A stretch of DNA of 32,545 nucleotides from Microvirga aerilata. Its GTDB lineage: Bacteria; Pseudomonadota; Alphaproteobacteria; Rhizobiales; Beijerinckiaceae. A model generated the notes under the pieces. That model ran no database searches. It worked only from the letters and a program-made list of their open reading frames with translations, and was not told the origin of the DNA. Below are positions 1 to 8,927 of the stretch, piece after piece. Location: contig NZ_JAEQMY010000050.1 in NCBI RefSeq assembly GCF_016743775.1, positions 1 through 32,545 on the forward strand, in the 5' to 3' direction. Within the stretch, counting starts at the first letter, position 1; every line of letters starts with the position of its first letter. The position numbers were made by a program, and so were the translations under genes.

Positions 1-351
1 AGCTTTGACCTGACGCAACTCCACACACCAGAGCTCGAGCATCTGCTCGATGGCTACACCCGTCATGGCAGCCTCCTTTGTCAGATCAGGAGATTATGAG
101 CCCATGAGCGGCAGGTGCAACTGTAGCCCGTTGCATGATCTGGCCTGTGTCCAGCGCCAGCTCCAACTCACATCCGGTCGCTGCTCGCACGCAGCCGCAC
201 CACAATCCCGCTTGCAGCGGACGTGGGCTCAGGCGACGGAACCCTTCTATAGTGCGGCTCTGAATGCCATGTTGCATATCGGTCCGTCCACCTGGATCCG
301 CCAGAACTGATCAGGGTCCGGCGAAGCAAATCCACCCAATTGCGCCGTGCT
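1..351. other. No confident gene; flank of the first IS110 element
   Basis: No convincing coding region starts here. The first frame is open from base 1 to a TGA near base 103 and could be the tail of a gene entering from the left, but its roughly 33 residues match nothing I recognise. A frame at 50-310 has biased, Cys- and Arg-rich composition typical of a chance frame in GC-rich DNA. The stretch just below 352 is probably the noncoding end of the IS110 element whose transposase stops at 352; I could not place the element end. Confidence 0.4.
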
Positions 352-1515
352 TTACGCAGGCCTCATCGCGGCCCCCTCGATGACCACTCCGGCCGTCGCA
401 TACTTCCACAAGGCAATCAGCAGCTTGCGGGCCAGCGCCACGATCATCGGCTTCCTCACGCGCCCGCCGTTGCGCCGGACCCGCTCCTGGAACCGCAGGC
501 TCAGGGCTGAGCCGGGCTGATGGCGCAGCCACAGCCAAGCGAGCTGGATCATGGTGGTCCGCAGGCGCGGGTTGCCGGCTTTCGACACGCCTTGCTCGCG
601 ATCCACCGATCCGCTCTTCCAAGGAGTGGGAGCCAGGCCCGCATAGGCAGCCACCTGCCGGCGATTGCCGAAGGTGCGGAACAAGCCCTCCGCCCACAGA
701 ACAGCGGCGGCTTCCTGTCCGATGCCTTTCAGGTGAAGCAGCCGCTCTGGCGGCACGGCGCCGGCCACCTCTTCGGCACAGGCGAGCAGGTGATCCGGCT
801 CGGCTTCCACCGCCTTGATCTGCTCCAGAACAAGTTCAAGCCGGTCGAGTTCGCGGCTGATCTGAGCCTTGAGATGGACCGGCAGCGGCCGGCCATCGCC
901 GGTTGTGAGCGCGTCGAGCCTTGTCCTGCGGTCGCGGTGCAGCGGTTCATAGTCGCCGATTCCCTGCGCGAACAGCAGTCCCTTGATGCGGTTGACGTGC
1001 TGGACCCGCTCGGCGGTGAGCGTCTTGCGCTCGCGGCTGATGCGGCGCCGGTCCTCCTCCTCAGGTGACGGCGCCCGGACCATGGCACACACCCGCGGCT
1101 CCCCGCGCTTGTAGGCCAGCAGCGTGCGCACCAGGGCCTCGCCGTCGATCTTATCGGTCTTGGCCCGGCGGCAGCGGCGGGAGACGGCAATCGAGGCGGG
1201 ATCGACAACATGGCTCTCGATCCCCTCGCTCTCCAGTACGCGATGGATCCAGAACCCATCCAGACCCGCCTCCTGAACAGCGATGATCGGATACATCTGG
1301 CCGGTGCGAGCGCGCGCTTTCTCCTGCAACTGGGCAAACTGCGTCAGCAGGCCGGCCACATCGCCGCCCCGCACGCTGTGCTTGGACATCGTCTCCCCGG
1401 CCCCGGGCGACAGGGAGGTCAAGAGCCAGACAGAACGACTGAGTTCTATTGAGACGAAGATTGCGCCAAGATCAGTGTGGATAGCGGTTTGCTCGGATCG
1501 GAGCTCGACGGACAT
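352..1515 (-). CDS. IS110-family transposase
   Basis: This 387-residue protein is a DEDD transposase of the IS110 family, which moves its element through a RuvC-like N-terminal domain and a C-terminal serine-containing Transposase_20 domain. Seen: the RuvC-like start around FVSIELSRS (residues about 20-28), an acidic residue in AVQEAGLDG, the pair of Asp in AKTDKIDGEALVR, and the C-terminal block HLKGIGQEAAAVLW followed by RQVAAYAGLAPTPWKSGS. Length is normal for the family and the frame is intact. The ATG at 1515 is preceded by a GGAGA ribosome site about 8 bases upstream. In this subfamily the first catalytic Asp appears replaced by Ser/Glu context. It sits alone, next to an AT-rich gap, as an independent mobile unit. 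Confidence 0.88.
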   Translation of the reverse strand: MSVELRSEQTAIHTDLGAIFVSIELSRSVWLLTSLSPGAGETMSKHSVRGGDVAGLLTQFAQLQEKARARTGQMYPIIAVQEAGLDGFWIHRVLESEGIESHVVDPASIAVSRRCRRAKTDKIDGEALVRTLLAYKRGEPRVCAMVRAPSPEEEDRRRISRERKTLTAERVQHVNRIKGLLFAQGIGDYEPLHRDRRTRLDALTTGDGRPLPVHLKAQISRELDRLELVLEQIKAVEAEPDHLLACAEEVAGAVPPERLLHLKGIGQEAAAVLWAEGLFRTFGNRRQVAAYAGLAPTPWKSGSVDREQGVSKAGNPRLRTTMIQLAWLWLRHQPGSALSLRFQERVRRNGGRVRKPMIVALARKLLIALWKYATAGVVIEGAAMRPA

Positions 1516-1534
1516 CGGTTGGTCTCCAGCGTGA

Positions 1535-1580
1535 GTGGATATCGCAACCTCACTCTGCCAGAGAGTAGACCGCTATCCAC
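1535..1580 (-). other. Stem-loop upstream of the IS110 transposase (bridge-RNA candidate)
   Basis: Just upstream of the transposase start there is an imperfect stem: GTGGATA at 1535-1541 pairs with TATCCAC at 1574-1580, and inside it ACTCT (1552-1556) pairs with AGAGT (1562-1566). IS110 elements are known to carry a structured guide (bridge) RNA in a noncoding end beside the transposase gene. The position fits, but I have no homologue comparison, so this is only a candidate. Confidence 0.3.
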
Positions 1581-2090
1581 CCCCATAGGATCTGTAGTGC
1601 TAGTTTTTGCTCGCACCAGAACTGATATAGATATGGCTTTATGTCATCCCGGCTGGGTGAGAAAGTAGGCGCCCCGATCTCTTGAATGCGGCATAAAAGT
1701 GTCAGAATTGAGTTGAAAAAGAACTGTAAGAATATTCCTAATTATAACGATGACTTATGTCTTATTATGACAAACCGTCGATATTTTTTAAATTGCCTAG
1801 TTGATCTCCAGCATTTCTGTCGTTAACAAATACCGGCCTGCCGATAGGAACAAACTGCCCATTTAGAGGCAAGCTCCTAAGGGTTGGATAAGCAACGTTA
1901 ATAAAAACGCTTTTGGGGCTTTTAAAATGATTAAATATCAACATTGTTTGCAGGTCTGTTAGTGGCCTGACATGCCCGTTGGGCATTCGAACATAATCAT
2001 TCAATTTACATGCCGGCTTGCCGCTCATCCTTGAGCGATCGTTTTATCATGCCTTGCCGGCTCACAAATACATAAATTTGGAGAACGATC
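1581..2090. other. AT-rich intergenic stretch
   Basis: From about 1640 to 2060 base composition drops sharply to AT-rich compared with the GC-rich genes on either side, with runs such as TATTTTTTAAATT near 1780. That fits horizontally acquired DNA or a strong promoter region for the exoprotein gene at 2091. The only open frame of note is the doubtful minus-strand ORF at 1765-2028. I see no RNA gene or clear terminator. Confidence 0.5.
1765..2028 (-). CDS. Doubtful small hypothetical protein
   Basis: An 87-codon open frame in AT-rich DNA, divergent from the exoprotein gene. Its composition looks protein-like (mixed hydrophobic and polar, with segments such as MLIFNHFKSPKSVFINVAYP), and long frames are less expected by chance in AT-rich sequence. 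The ATG at 2028 has only a weak AAGG upstream. I recognise no domain, signal peptide or membrane segment. It could be a remnant of a mobile or acquired gene, or a chance frame. Confidence 0.3.
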   Translation of the reverse strand: MSGKPACKLNDYVRMPNGHVRPLTDLQTMLIFNHFKSPKSVFINVAYPTLRSLPLNGQFVPIGRPVFVNDRNAGDQLGNLKNIDGLS

Positions 2091-4628
2091 ATGGCGATTG
2101 CTAACCCGCCCGCCGGCCAGCTTGGCATGGCCACTCCGTTTGGGGAGTTGCTGGGAGCATCAACGGCTGAGCTCGAGGCTGAGATGGCCGATTACGCGTC
2201 GATGGGAGTTGACTGGGTCCGCATCGATTTTTGGTGGCGCGACATTCAATGGGCTGCGGCTGACGGCCCCTACAACTGGGGCAACCACGACAAGGTTGTC
2301 GCTGCTGCAAACAAGTATGGCATCAAGGTGATAGCGGAGTTGCAGGGTGTCCCAAGCTGGGCCAAGGCCACCGGCGGCATGGCAAACGATGCTAACATCA
2401 AGCTCTATGCAGACTTTGCCAAGGCAGCCGTTGAACATTTCAAGGGCAAGGTCCAGCACTGGGAAATCTGGAATGAGCCGAACCTGACCATGTACTGGGG
2501 AGCCTATCCAAACGCTGCGGATTACACGAAGGCTCTCAAGGCCGCCTACACGGCTATCAAGGCGGCCGACCCGAACTCGTTCGTGATCTCGGGCGGTCTT
2601 TCGCCATCGCCTGAGTCGGGCGGCTCATGGTATGGAGCGGTCGAATTCGTCAAGCAGATGTATGCCAATGGCGCTAAGGGTTACTTCGACGCACTCGGCT
2701 TCCATCCTTATTCTTGGCCTCTCATGCCAGATGATCCCGCGGCCTGGAATGGTTGGCAGATCATGGAAACGGGCATCCGCGGCGCAATGGTTGCCGCAGG
2801 CGACGGCGACAAGAAGATCTGGATGACGGAAATGGGTGCTCCCACCACCGGGCCCAACGCAGTATCCCAGCAGAAGCAAGCGGAGATGATCAAGCAGGCT
2901 GTTGATCTTGCCAAGGGGTACGATTGGGCCGGCCCCCTGATGTGGTACAGCTACAAGGATCGCGGCGGCAGCACGGGCGATACCGAGAACTATTTCGGCA
3001 TGCTCGGGCCGAACGGCGAGCGCAAGGCTTCCTACAACACATTCAAGACGCTCGCATTGGCTGACGACGGGGACGCTGTCCATAGCGAGCCTGCTGCGCC
3101 CGAGGCGTCGCCTGTGGGGCAAGTAACACCAGCTCCTGCGCCCAGTCCTGCGCCTACGTCGAATGTTCCGTTCACCGGCACAGTCAACAAGACTGCCGAA
3201 ACGGGCACAGTCATGGGATCTGGCGACGTGGCTGACGATCCTGCGATCTGGGTCAACCCGGCGGATGCCAGCAAGAGCCTAATCATCGGCACCAGCAAGG
3301 CTAGCAATGGCGGCCTGGTTGTGTGGGACATGGCCGGCCGCGAGGTTTCGCGGTTTGTCGCCAACGACCCGTACAACAACGTTGATGTGTCGGGCAATCT
3401 CGTTGGCGTCAGCAACCGTGACACCAAGGCCATGGACTTTTTTCGCATCGACGCAAGCGGCAAGCTCGCCAAGGTGGGATCGGTCGCCAGCGGCTTGAGC
3501 GATGTTTACGGTTTTGCGCTCGGAGAGGCCAACGGCAAGCTTTATGCCGCCATCTCCAGCAAGTCGGGCCTCGTGCGGCAGTTCGAGATCACAGCTGGCT
3601 CCTCCGTAACCGGTAAGGCCGTTCGCGACATGCATGTGAGCGGCCAGGTCGAGGGCATTGAGGTCGACGGCGGCAACGGCACCATCTACGTCGCGTCCGA
3701 AACCGGCGGGCTGTACAAGTTCAAGGCCGATCCGGCCACGGGCAACACCAATACCACCATCGCCACGATTGGCCAGAACGGTCTGGCGGCTGATGCCGAG
3801 GGCGTCTCGATCTATGACTTGGGGGGCGGCAATGGCTACGTCCTGCTCTCAAGCCAGGGCAACAGCTCTGTCAAGGTCTATGACCGTAAAACAGACAAGT
3901 TCCTCGGCACCTTCAACGTCAGCGGCGTGCAGAACACCGATGGCCTGGACGTGACCTCGGCCAATCTGGGCGGTGGGTTCGGCAAGGGCATGCTCGTGGT
4001 GCACGATGAGTTCAACACCGGACAGTCCACGTCGAACTTCAAGATTGTCGCTTGGGAGGGGATTCAGAGGCTGATAGGAGCGGTGACGACAACTGCCCCT
4101 GCTCCGATGCCAGTCAATCAGACTCCGTCCGAGGCCAACACGGCCACGCCCACACCCACCTTCTCGACTGCTTCGTACACAGGAACCGACTCGGCTCAGA
4201 CAATCGTGGGTAATAGCCTCGATAACTTCATTTATGGCCGTGGCGGCAACGACACGATCTATGGCGGTGCCGGCAACGACAAGGTTGAGGGCAACATGGG
4301 AAACGATGTCCTGCACGGCGGCGGCGGGTATGACACTTTCATCATCGGCAACTCTGACGCGATGGCCGAAGTAATCCTCGACTTCACTAAGGGGCAGGAT
4401 CGGATCGATCTCGGCGAGCGCGATGCCAATCTGACGGTGTCGGGCAGTCAAGACTTCAGCTTCATCGGCGCTACGGCCTTCAGCCGTGCCGGGCAGCTGC
4501 GAGCCTATCAAGACATCTCCAAGGGTGTCACAATTATCGAAGGCAATATTGACGCCGACATAGCTGCAGAGATGCGCATTGAGTGCAAGGGAGTTGTCAC
4601 GTTCGCACAAACGGACTTTCTGTTCTAA
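2091..4628 (+). CDS. Multidomain exoprotein: glycoside hydrolase, beta-propeller phytase-like domain, RTX C-terminus
   Basis: The 845-residue protein has three parts. Residues about 10-325 form a TIM-barrel glycoside hydrolase of the GH39/GH5 (clan A) kind, with the WEIWNEP motif giving a likely acid/base Glu129 and WMTEMG giving a likely nucleophile Glu247. After a Pro/Ala linker (334-358), residues about 360-662 resemble beta-propeller phytase: DDPAIWVNP (382-390), YNNVDV (428-433), EGIEVDG (521-527), EGVSIYD (570-576) and NTDGLDV (615-621). After a second Thr/Pro linker, residues 697-845 carry RTX nonapeptides (GRGGNDTIYGGAGND, then GNMGNDVLHGGGGYD) and a serralysin-like tail. There is no N-terminal signal peptide, so type I secretion with calcium-triggered folding outside the cell is likely. 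GGAGA lies about 7 bases before the ATG. Substrates are not known. No T1SS genes lie nearby. Confidence 0.8.
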   Translation: MAIANPPAGQLGMATPFGELLGASTAELEAEMADYASMGVDWVRIDFWWRDIQWAAADGPYNWGNHDKVVAAANKYGIKVIAELQGVPSWAKATGGMANDANIKLYADFAKAAVEHFKGKVQHWEIWNEPNLTMYWGAYPNAADYTKALKAAYTAIKAADPNSFVISGGLSPSPESGGSWYGAVEFVKQMYANGAKGYFDALGFHPYSWPLMPDDPAAWNGWQIMETGIRGAMVAAGDGDKKIWMTEMGAPTTGPNAVSQQKQAEMIKQAVDLAKGYDWAGPLMWYSYKDRGGSTGDTENYFGMLGPNGERKASYNTFKTLALADDGDAVHSEPAAPEASPVGQVTPAPAPSPAPTSNVPFTGTVNKTAETGTVMGSGDVADDPAIWVNPADASKSLIIGTSKASNGGLVVWDMAGREVSRFVANDPYNNVDVSGNLVGVSNRDTKAMDFFRIDASGKLAKVGSVASGLSDVYGFALGEANGKLYAAISSKSGLVRQFEITAGSSVTGKAVRDMHVSGQVEGIEVDGGNGTIYVASETGGLYKFKADPATGNTNTTIATIGQNGLAADAEGVSIYDLGGGNGYVLLSSQGNSSVKVYDRKTDKFLGTFNVSGVQNTDGLDVTSANLGGGFGKGMLVVHDEFNTGQSTSNFKIVAWEGIQRLIGAVTTTAPAPMPVNQTPSEANTATPTPTFSTASYTGTDSAQTIVGNSLDNFIYGRGGNDTIYGGAGNDKVEGNMGNDVLHGGGGYDTFIIGNSDAMAEVILDFTKGQDRIDLGERDANLTVSGSQDFSFIGATAFSRAGQLRAYQDISKGVTIIEGNIDADIAAEMRIECKGVVTFAQTDFLF

Positions 4629-4680
4629 TTCGCAAGTAGCGCTGAAGAGCCGGGAGTAAGGCTCTTGAAATGACGAAGAG

Positions 4681-4708
4681 GGTTCAGGGATGGCGCCGTC
4701 CCTGAACC
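4681..4708 (+). terminator. Rho-independent terminator after the exoprotein gene
   Basis: A perfect 10-bp stem (GGTTCAGGGA at 4681-4690 with TCCCTGAACC at 4699-4708) closes an 8-base loop, is extended by A-T/G-T pairs and is followed by TTTACGCTTT. It lies 52 bases after the stop at 4628, which fits termination of that single-gene unit. The T tract is short, so efficiency may be moderate. Confidence 0.7.
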
Positions 4709-4727
4709 TTTACGCTTTGAAGCGTTT

Positions 4728-4988
4728 AGATGACTCCCGACGTATGCTGATGCGCCCGATCCGCTTGAACTCGCATACCTGCCAGGCGATCGCCTCAGCA
4801 AAGGCGCGGTGGATATCCGGTCCGACGATGCGCATGCCTGCCGCCTCCGCGCTTGCAGCGCATCCAGGTAAGTTACATGGCTGCCCCTTCGTGCACCCGT
4901 GCCTCGCGTCCGGGGTGGGCTCACCAATATCACTGCTTTCCGAAGAAGGCAGATGGTCGCATCAGGTACCGCACTTATTATATCCCGT
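4728..4988 (-). mobile_element. Decayed end of an IS110 element
   Basis: This stretch closely matches the transposase start and upstream end of the intact IS110 copy at about 8820-9187. It shares GATGCGCCCGATCCGCTTGA, GGCGCGGTGGATATCC and CGATGCGCATGCC, then the terminal block CTTTCCGAAGAA..GCAGATGG..CGCAT. Compared with the intact copy, about 50 bases just upstream of the start codon and about 60 bases further out are missing. Only about 35 codons of the transposase N-terminus remain. It is a dead remnant of a relative of that element; limits are approximate. Confidence 0.75.
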
Positions 4989-5039
4989 AGCGAAGTGATT
5001 CGGTCTAAACCGCTCGGCGCAAGATCGACATTGCGATCA

Positions 5040-6071
5040 TCAGTGCACGCTCAACGGGTGTCGTTCGCCATTGACCTTGTTGCGAGCGGCCGTCAAAGGT
5101 GCAAGCAGCCGACGATAGAGCAGGTGCCTTGACACCTTCCATGATATCAAGCCCACAAATGAGGGTTGCTCGACCAACAAGTGGCCAAGACCACTGAGAT
5201 CGCGCTCGCGAAGCCGTTTACGGACAGCCTCAAGCGCTGCGGTTGCCCGCCATTGCCGATTGAAGAGGCTCAACAGCCTATATATCTCCCGCTGCGACGG
5301 GTTTATTGTCCTGAGCAACTTATCCGATCTACGAATGTGCTCCTCGGCCATCTGGGCCATATCCCGACTAAGGCTATCCGATCCACGTATATAAACATAA
5401 TGCGCTTCCTGCAGCAGAAGCCACCGCGCGCCAGCGACAAGGCATTTGAGGTAAAAATAAAAGTCCTCGGCAACTCGTTGATCCTCATCATACCGAAGGC
5501 AGTTCTCATTGATGAACGCTCGCTTGGTCAGAGGTTTGAGAAAAGCCAGATCGTATTTGATGAATTCTTCAACGGCCAATTGATGTCCATTCATGACCTT
5601 GAGGCCAACAAACGGGAGAAATCTCCAGCGGGGGAGACCCGGTTGATGCATCTCGGTGCTGCGTACGATGAGAAGGTCATCACTGACAATGTCATATGCA
5701 GCCCCTCGCTTCAGGAGTTGTTCAAGCCGTTCCGGCAGCCAAACATCATCGGCGTCGAGCAGGGCAATCCAGATACCGGTAGCTGCATCGAGAGCGCGGT
5801 TGCGGCTTGCCGCAACTCCAAGATTGATCGGGTTCTGGATTAGACGCACTCGATTATCCTGTGCAGCAATTTCCCGGACGATCTTAGGCGTTGCATCGGT
5901 AGAGCCGTCATCGACCACAATGACCTCGAGGTCGGCCCTTGATTGGCAAAGCACTGAGCGAATCGCGCGTTCCACGGTGCTTCCAGCATTGTAGGCGGGG
6001 ATTATCACGCTGACAGTTGGGAGCAGGGTGCGGGACTCACGGCGAAGACCTGCTGGGGCTGGGTCCGACAC
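5040..6071 (-). CDS. Family-2 glycosyltransferase
   Basis: A 343-residue GT-A fold transferase that would use a nucleotide-sugar donor in the cytoplasm, probably for a surface glycan. Seen: the N-terminal strand TVSVIIPAYNAGSTVERAI (residues 19-37), the nucleotide-binding VVDDGSTDAT (52-61), NLGVAASRNRAL (83-94) and the metal-binding LLDADDVW (104-111). The C-terminal 120 residues are helical and basic, without clear membrane segments. The start is GTG at 6071, supported by a GGAGG about 8 bases upstream. No other glycan genes surround it; it sits between an IS110 remnant and a nested IS, so it may be stranded from a lost cluster. Acceptor and donor cannot be told. Confidence 0.85.
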   Translation of the reverse strand: MSDPAPAGLRRESRTLLPTVSVIIPAYNAGSTVERAIRSVLCQSRADLEVIVVDDGSTDATPKIVREIAAQDNRVRLIQNPINLGVAASRNRALDAATGIWIALLDADDVWLPERLEQLLKRGAAYDIVSDDLLIVRSTEMHQPGLPRWRFLPFVGLKVMNGHQLAVEEFIKYDLAFLKPLTKRAFINENCLRYDEDQRVAEDFYFYLKCLVAGARWLLLQEAHYVYIRGSDSLSRDMAQMAEEHIRRSDKLLRTINPSQREIYRLLSLFNRQWRATAALEAVRKRLRERDLSGLGHLLVEQPSFVGLISWKVSRHLLYRRLLAPLTAARNKVNGERHPLSVH

Positions 6072-6809
6072 GTCTATGGCCTCCAGTGATGTTGAGTTGC
6101 TGAAAGTCGTTCTGCCTTGAACGAAGCAGGCGCCTCGAGCATTCTAATCTCTCTCGGATCTGCTGGCTTTAAGCGTTGGTATTAGGAGTGCTGCGCTGAA
6201 TAGGTAGTCATGAACCCGATCCGAATTCAGCCTGATGCCGGGAAGGTGGGCGGTCACTTGATAACCTGAGCCCTGAGAGGAGCCGCACAGTACGCAGTTC
6301 TGCTCGATTCGATGGTTTGCGAGGGGAAGATGGGTGCAGAATGTTCAAGTTCCAAGGGAACGGCTATCCTGCGTAAATGCCTAAAGAAGTAATCACTGCA
6401 CGAACGAGCCTGGTGATGATGGTGCAGGCGAGCATCAGCGAGGTGAGTGGATGCCTTTCCTCATCTTACGACGTCCCGTCTTGAGCTTGCCGGCTCGAGA
6501 GAAGCGAGAGGGGGAAGCATTGCCGGAGCGCGTTGGATACAATAAATTCCGCATGCCAGACCGTTGCGCTCGCCGGGAGTACCTCGTTGGCAAGCTGGAG
6601 GCAGTCTGCCCTGACGGCTGAATGGTTTTCGCCAAGCCAGATTTGATGAAAAGAATTGTGGCAGACAGGAGGGCAATCAATGTGCCGATTTCCGGTCAGA
6701 GACTGTGTCTGAAATGCTTTAGCCCTATTCTTGCAATGTCCAATAGATATCCAACTTGCTACTATTCAATTTGGAAGTCGATCCTGCAAAAGAGGGTACT
6801 CACAAGAGG
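6072..6809. other. Long intergenic stretch without a recognised gene
   Basis: About 740 bases between the glycosyltransferase start and the IS481-like element. Short frames exist on both strands (for example about 6435-6680 on the minus strand) but none has a ribosome site with recognisable protein content. Composition is mixed and lower in GC than the right part of the window. This is probably decayed DNA in the IS-rich zone plus the promoter of the glycosyltransferase gene. Confidence 0.5.
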
Positions 6810-7691
6810 CTAGGTGTTTGATCCCGCGGTGTGGTGGTACGATTGACCACCATTCTGCAAGGGAACCGTTATGGGCCAAGTTCTTCACGGCAGCGCCACC
6901 ACGACGGAGGCAGTCCGTCGCGCGATCCAGCTACGTCAAGAGAGCGTAAGAGTGCTGGCCAAACGCTATGGGATCAGTCCCACCACGGTTTAGAAATGGC
7001 GTAAGCGCTCCAGCACAGCCGATGCCAGGATGGGTCCGAAAGAGGTGCGCTCCAGCGTGCTGACAGCCGCGGAGGAGGCCATCATCGTGGCCTTCCGCAG
7101 GCACACGCTCCTGCCGCTCGATGATTGCCTCTATGGCCTTCAGCCCACCATCCCGCACCTCACGCGATCGGCTTTGCATCGCTGCCTTCAGCGCCATGGT
7201 ATCAGCCGCTTGCCCGATATGACCGGCGACAAGCCCGTCAAGAAGAGGTTCAAGAGCTATCCGATCGGCTACTTCCATATCGGTACCGCCGAGGTTCAAA
7301 CCGAAGAAGGCAAGCTGCGGCTGTTCGTGGCCATCGACCGCACAAGCAAGTTCGCCTTCGTCCGCCTCGTGGTGAGCGCTGGCAAGATGGAGGCAGCCGG
7401 GTTCCTGCGTGATCTGATCGAGGCCGTCCCGTACCGCATCCATACGGTGCTGACCGACAATGGTGTCCAGTTCACCCCGCGCAAGCAGGACATCTGGGAC
7501 AGCACGCACATCTTTGATCGCGTCTGCGAGCAGCACGACATTGAGCACCGGCTCACCAAGGTGAACCACCCATGGACCACTGATGTGATCGACAAGAGCT
7601 TTTTACATCATCTTGGTGTATTCTCCTCTCGCGCACGTGTGACTCTGTGGCCAAGAGCAGGGCTTGAGGTGCAAACCCTGCCGCGCAGCCT

Positions 7692-8927
7692 TTATCGTCG
7701 CTCCTCCTTTAGAGCGCCCGTGCGCACCTTTCCCGATCTCGGGCCACGAGGGTTCCAGCCTGCCACGAACCGGGTGTAAGCCGCCTCGGCCTGCTCAACC
7801 CAGCGTCGCTCCTGATCATGATGGCTCTTGAGATTGTAGGCGTGAGCTGCTCCCTTCTGGCCGCGGGCGGCCGGATAGCCCGCCTTGAGTTCAAGCTCGC
7901 GCATCTTCTTGGCATGCAGCGCCGGACGGGCCCACAGGTAGCTCTCGCCCTTGCGCAAAAGATGCCAGATGAGGACGGCCAGCTTGCGGGCCGTTGCCAC
8001 TGCCGCCACATGCTGGCCGCGTCGGCTGCTCACCCGGAGGAAGAACGCCCGCAGGGGACCAGGGGCTCGTGCCGCAGCCCAGGCGGCCTCAACCAGCATG
8101 CCCCGGGCATGCCCACGTCCCTGCTTGGTGATCCGGCCGTGATGGGCTGGCCCAGGGCCGGACTGGCGCACACTCGGGTTCAGTCCGAGATAGCTGACCA
8201 GCTTCTCGGGAGCCTCGAAGCGCTGGACATCGCCGATGGCGGCCGCCAACGCGAGCGCCACCACCATGTCGATGCCGGGGATGGTCATCAGGCGCGCGAC
8301 GCTCTCGTCCGCCAGGGCGGAGCGCGCAAGATCCCGCTCGATCACCCGGAGATCGTCCGCCAGTCGATCGAATTCCCGCAGATGCCGCTCAATGGCAGAG
8401 CGCTCATCGGCCGGCAGTATCTGCTCCGACAGCCAGGCTCGTCCCTTAGGACCACATAGATCGGCCGCGGGACACGCGGGAATCAGATGAGCATGCAGGA
8501 TTGACTGGATGATGTTCTTGAGGCGGGAGCGCTGGCGCACGACCTGATTGCGCCGCGTGACCTGCCGGCGCAATGCCTGGGTCGCCTCGTCAGCAATCCA
8601 GACCTCCGGCAGGAACCCACTGGCGTAGAGCTGGGCCAAGACACCGGCATCAATGGTGTCGGTCTTGATCTTGGCGTGTGCGATCACCCGCACCTGCATG
8701 GGGTTGGCAATCACCACCCGCTTCACATGCGGGCTGATCACCGCCGCCACGGCTGCTGCGTTGCCGGTCGCTTCAACCATGACCACGTCAGTGCTCAACA
8801 ACGTGGCCGCGAAGGCCGTCAACCGATCCCGGCGCATGTCGATGCGCCCGATCCGCTTGAGCTTGCCCTCCTGCCAGGCGACCGCCTCGGCGAAGGCGCG
8901 GTGGATATCCAGTCCGATGATGCGCAT
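7692..8927 (-). CDS. IS110-family transposase (intact)
   Basis: A DEDD transposase of 411 residues from the ATG at 8927, chosen because GGAGGG lies about 7 bases upstream and because MRIIGLDIHRAF is the standard IS110 N-terminus; a longer in-frame start at 8984 has no such support. Seen: the first catalytic Asp in GLDIHR, the Glu in VMVEATGNA, the Asp pair in KTDTIDAGVLAQ, and the C-terminal Transposase_20 block IPGIDMVVALALAAAIGDV followed by LVSYLGLNPSVRQSG with the probable catalytic Ser. The frame is complete. It lies inside, and antisense to, the broken IS481 transposase. It belongs to a different IS110 subgroup from the protein at 352-1515, whose N-terminus and length differ. Confidence 0.92.
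   Translation of the reverse strand: MRIIGLDIHRAFAEAVAWQEGKLKRIGRIDMRRDRLTAFAATLLSTDVVMVEATGNAAAVAAVISPHVKRVVIANPMQVRVIAHAKIKTDTIDAGVLAQLYASGFLPEVWIADEATQALRRQVTRRNQVVRQRSRLKNIIQSILHAHLIPACPAADLCGPKGRAWLSEQILPADERSAIERHLREFDRLADDLRVIERDLARSALADESVARLMTIPGIDMVVALALAAAIGDVQRFEAPEKLVSYLGLNPSVRQSGPGPAHHGRITKQGRGHARGMLVEAAWAAARAPGPLRAFFLRVSSRRGQHVAAVATARKLAVLIWHLLRKGESYLWARPALHAKKMRELELKAGYPAARGQKGAAHAYNLKSHHDQERRWVEQAEAAYTRFVAGWNPRGPRSGKVRTGALKEERR

Noticed and set aside
50..310. Plus-strand 86-codon frame at the left edge
   Set aside because: Biased composition, no ribosome site and no family resemblance; probably chance.
6435..6680. Minus-strand frame of 81 codons in the long gap
   Set aside because: No recognisable domain, Ser/Arg-rich chance-like composition and no ribosome site.
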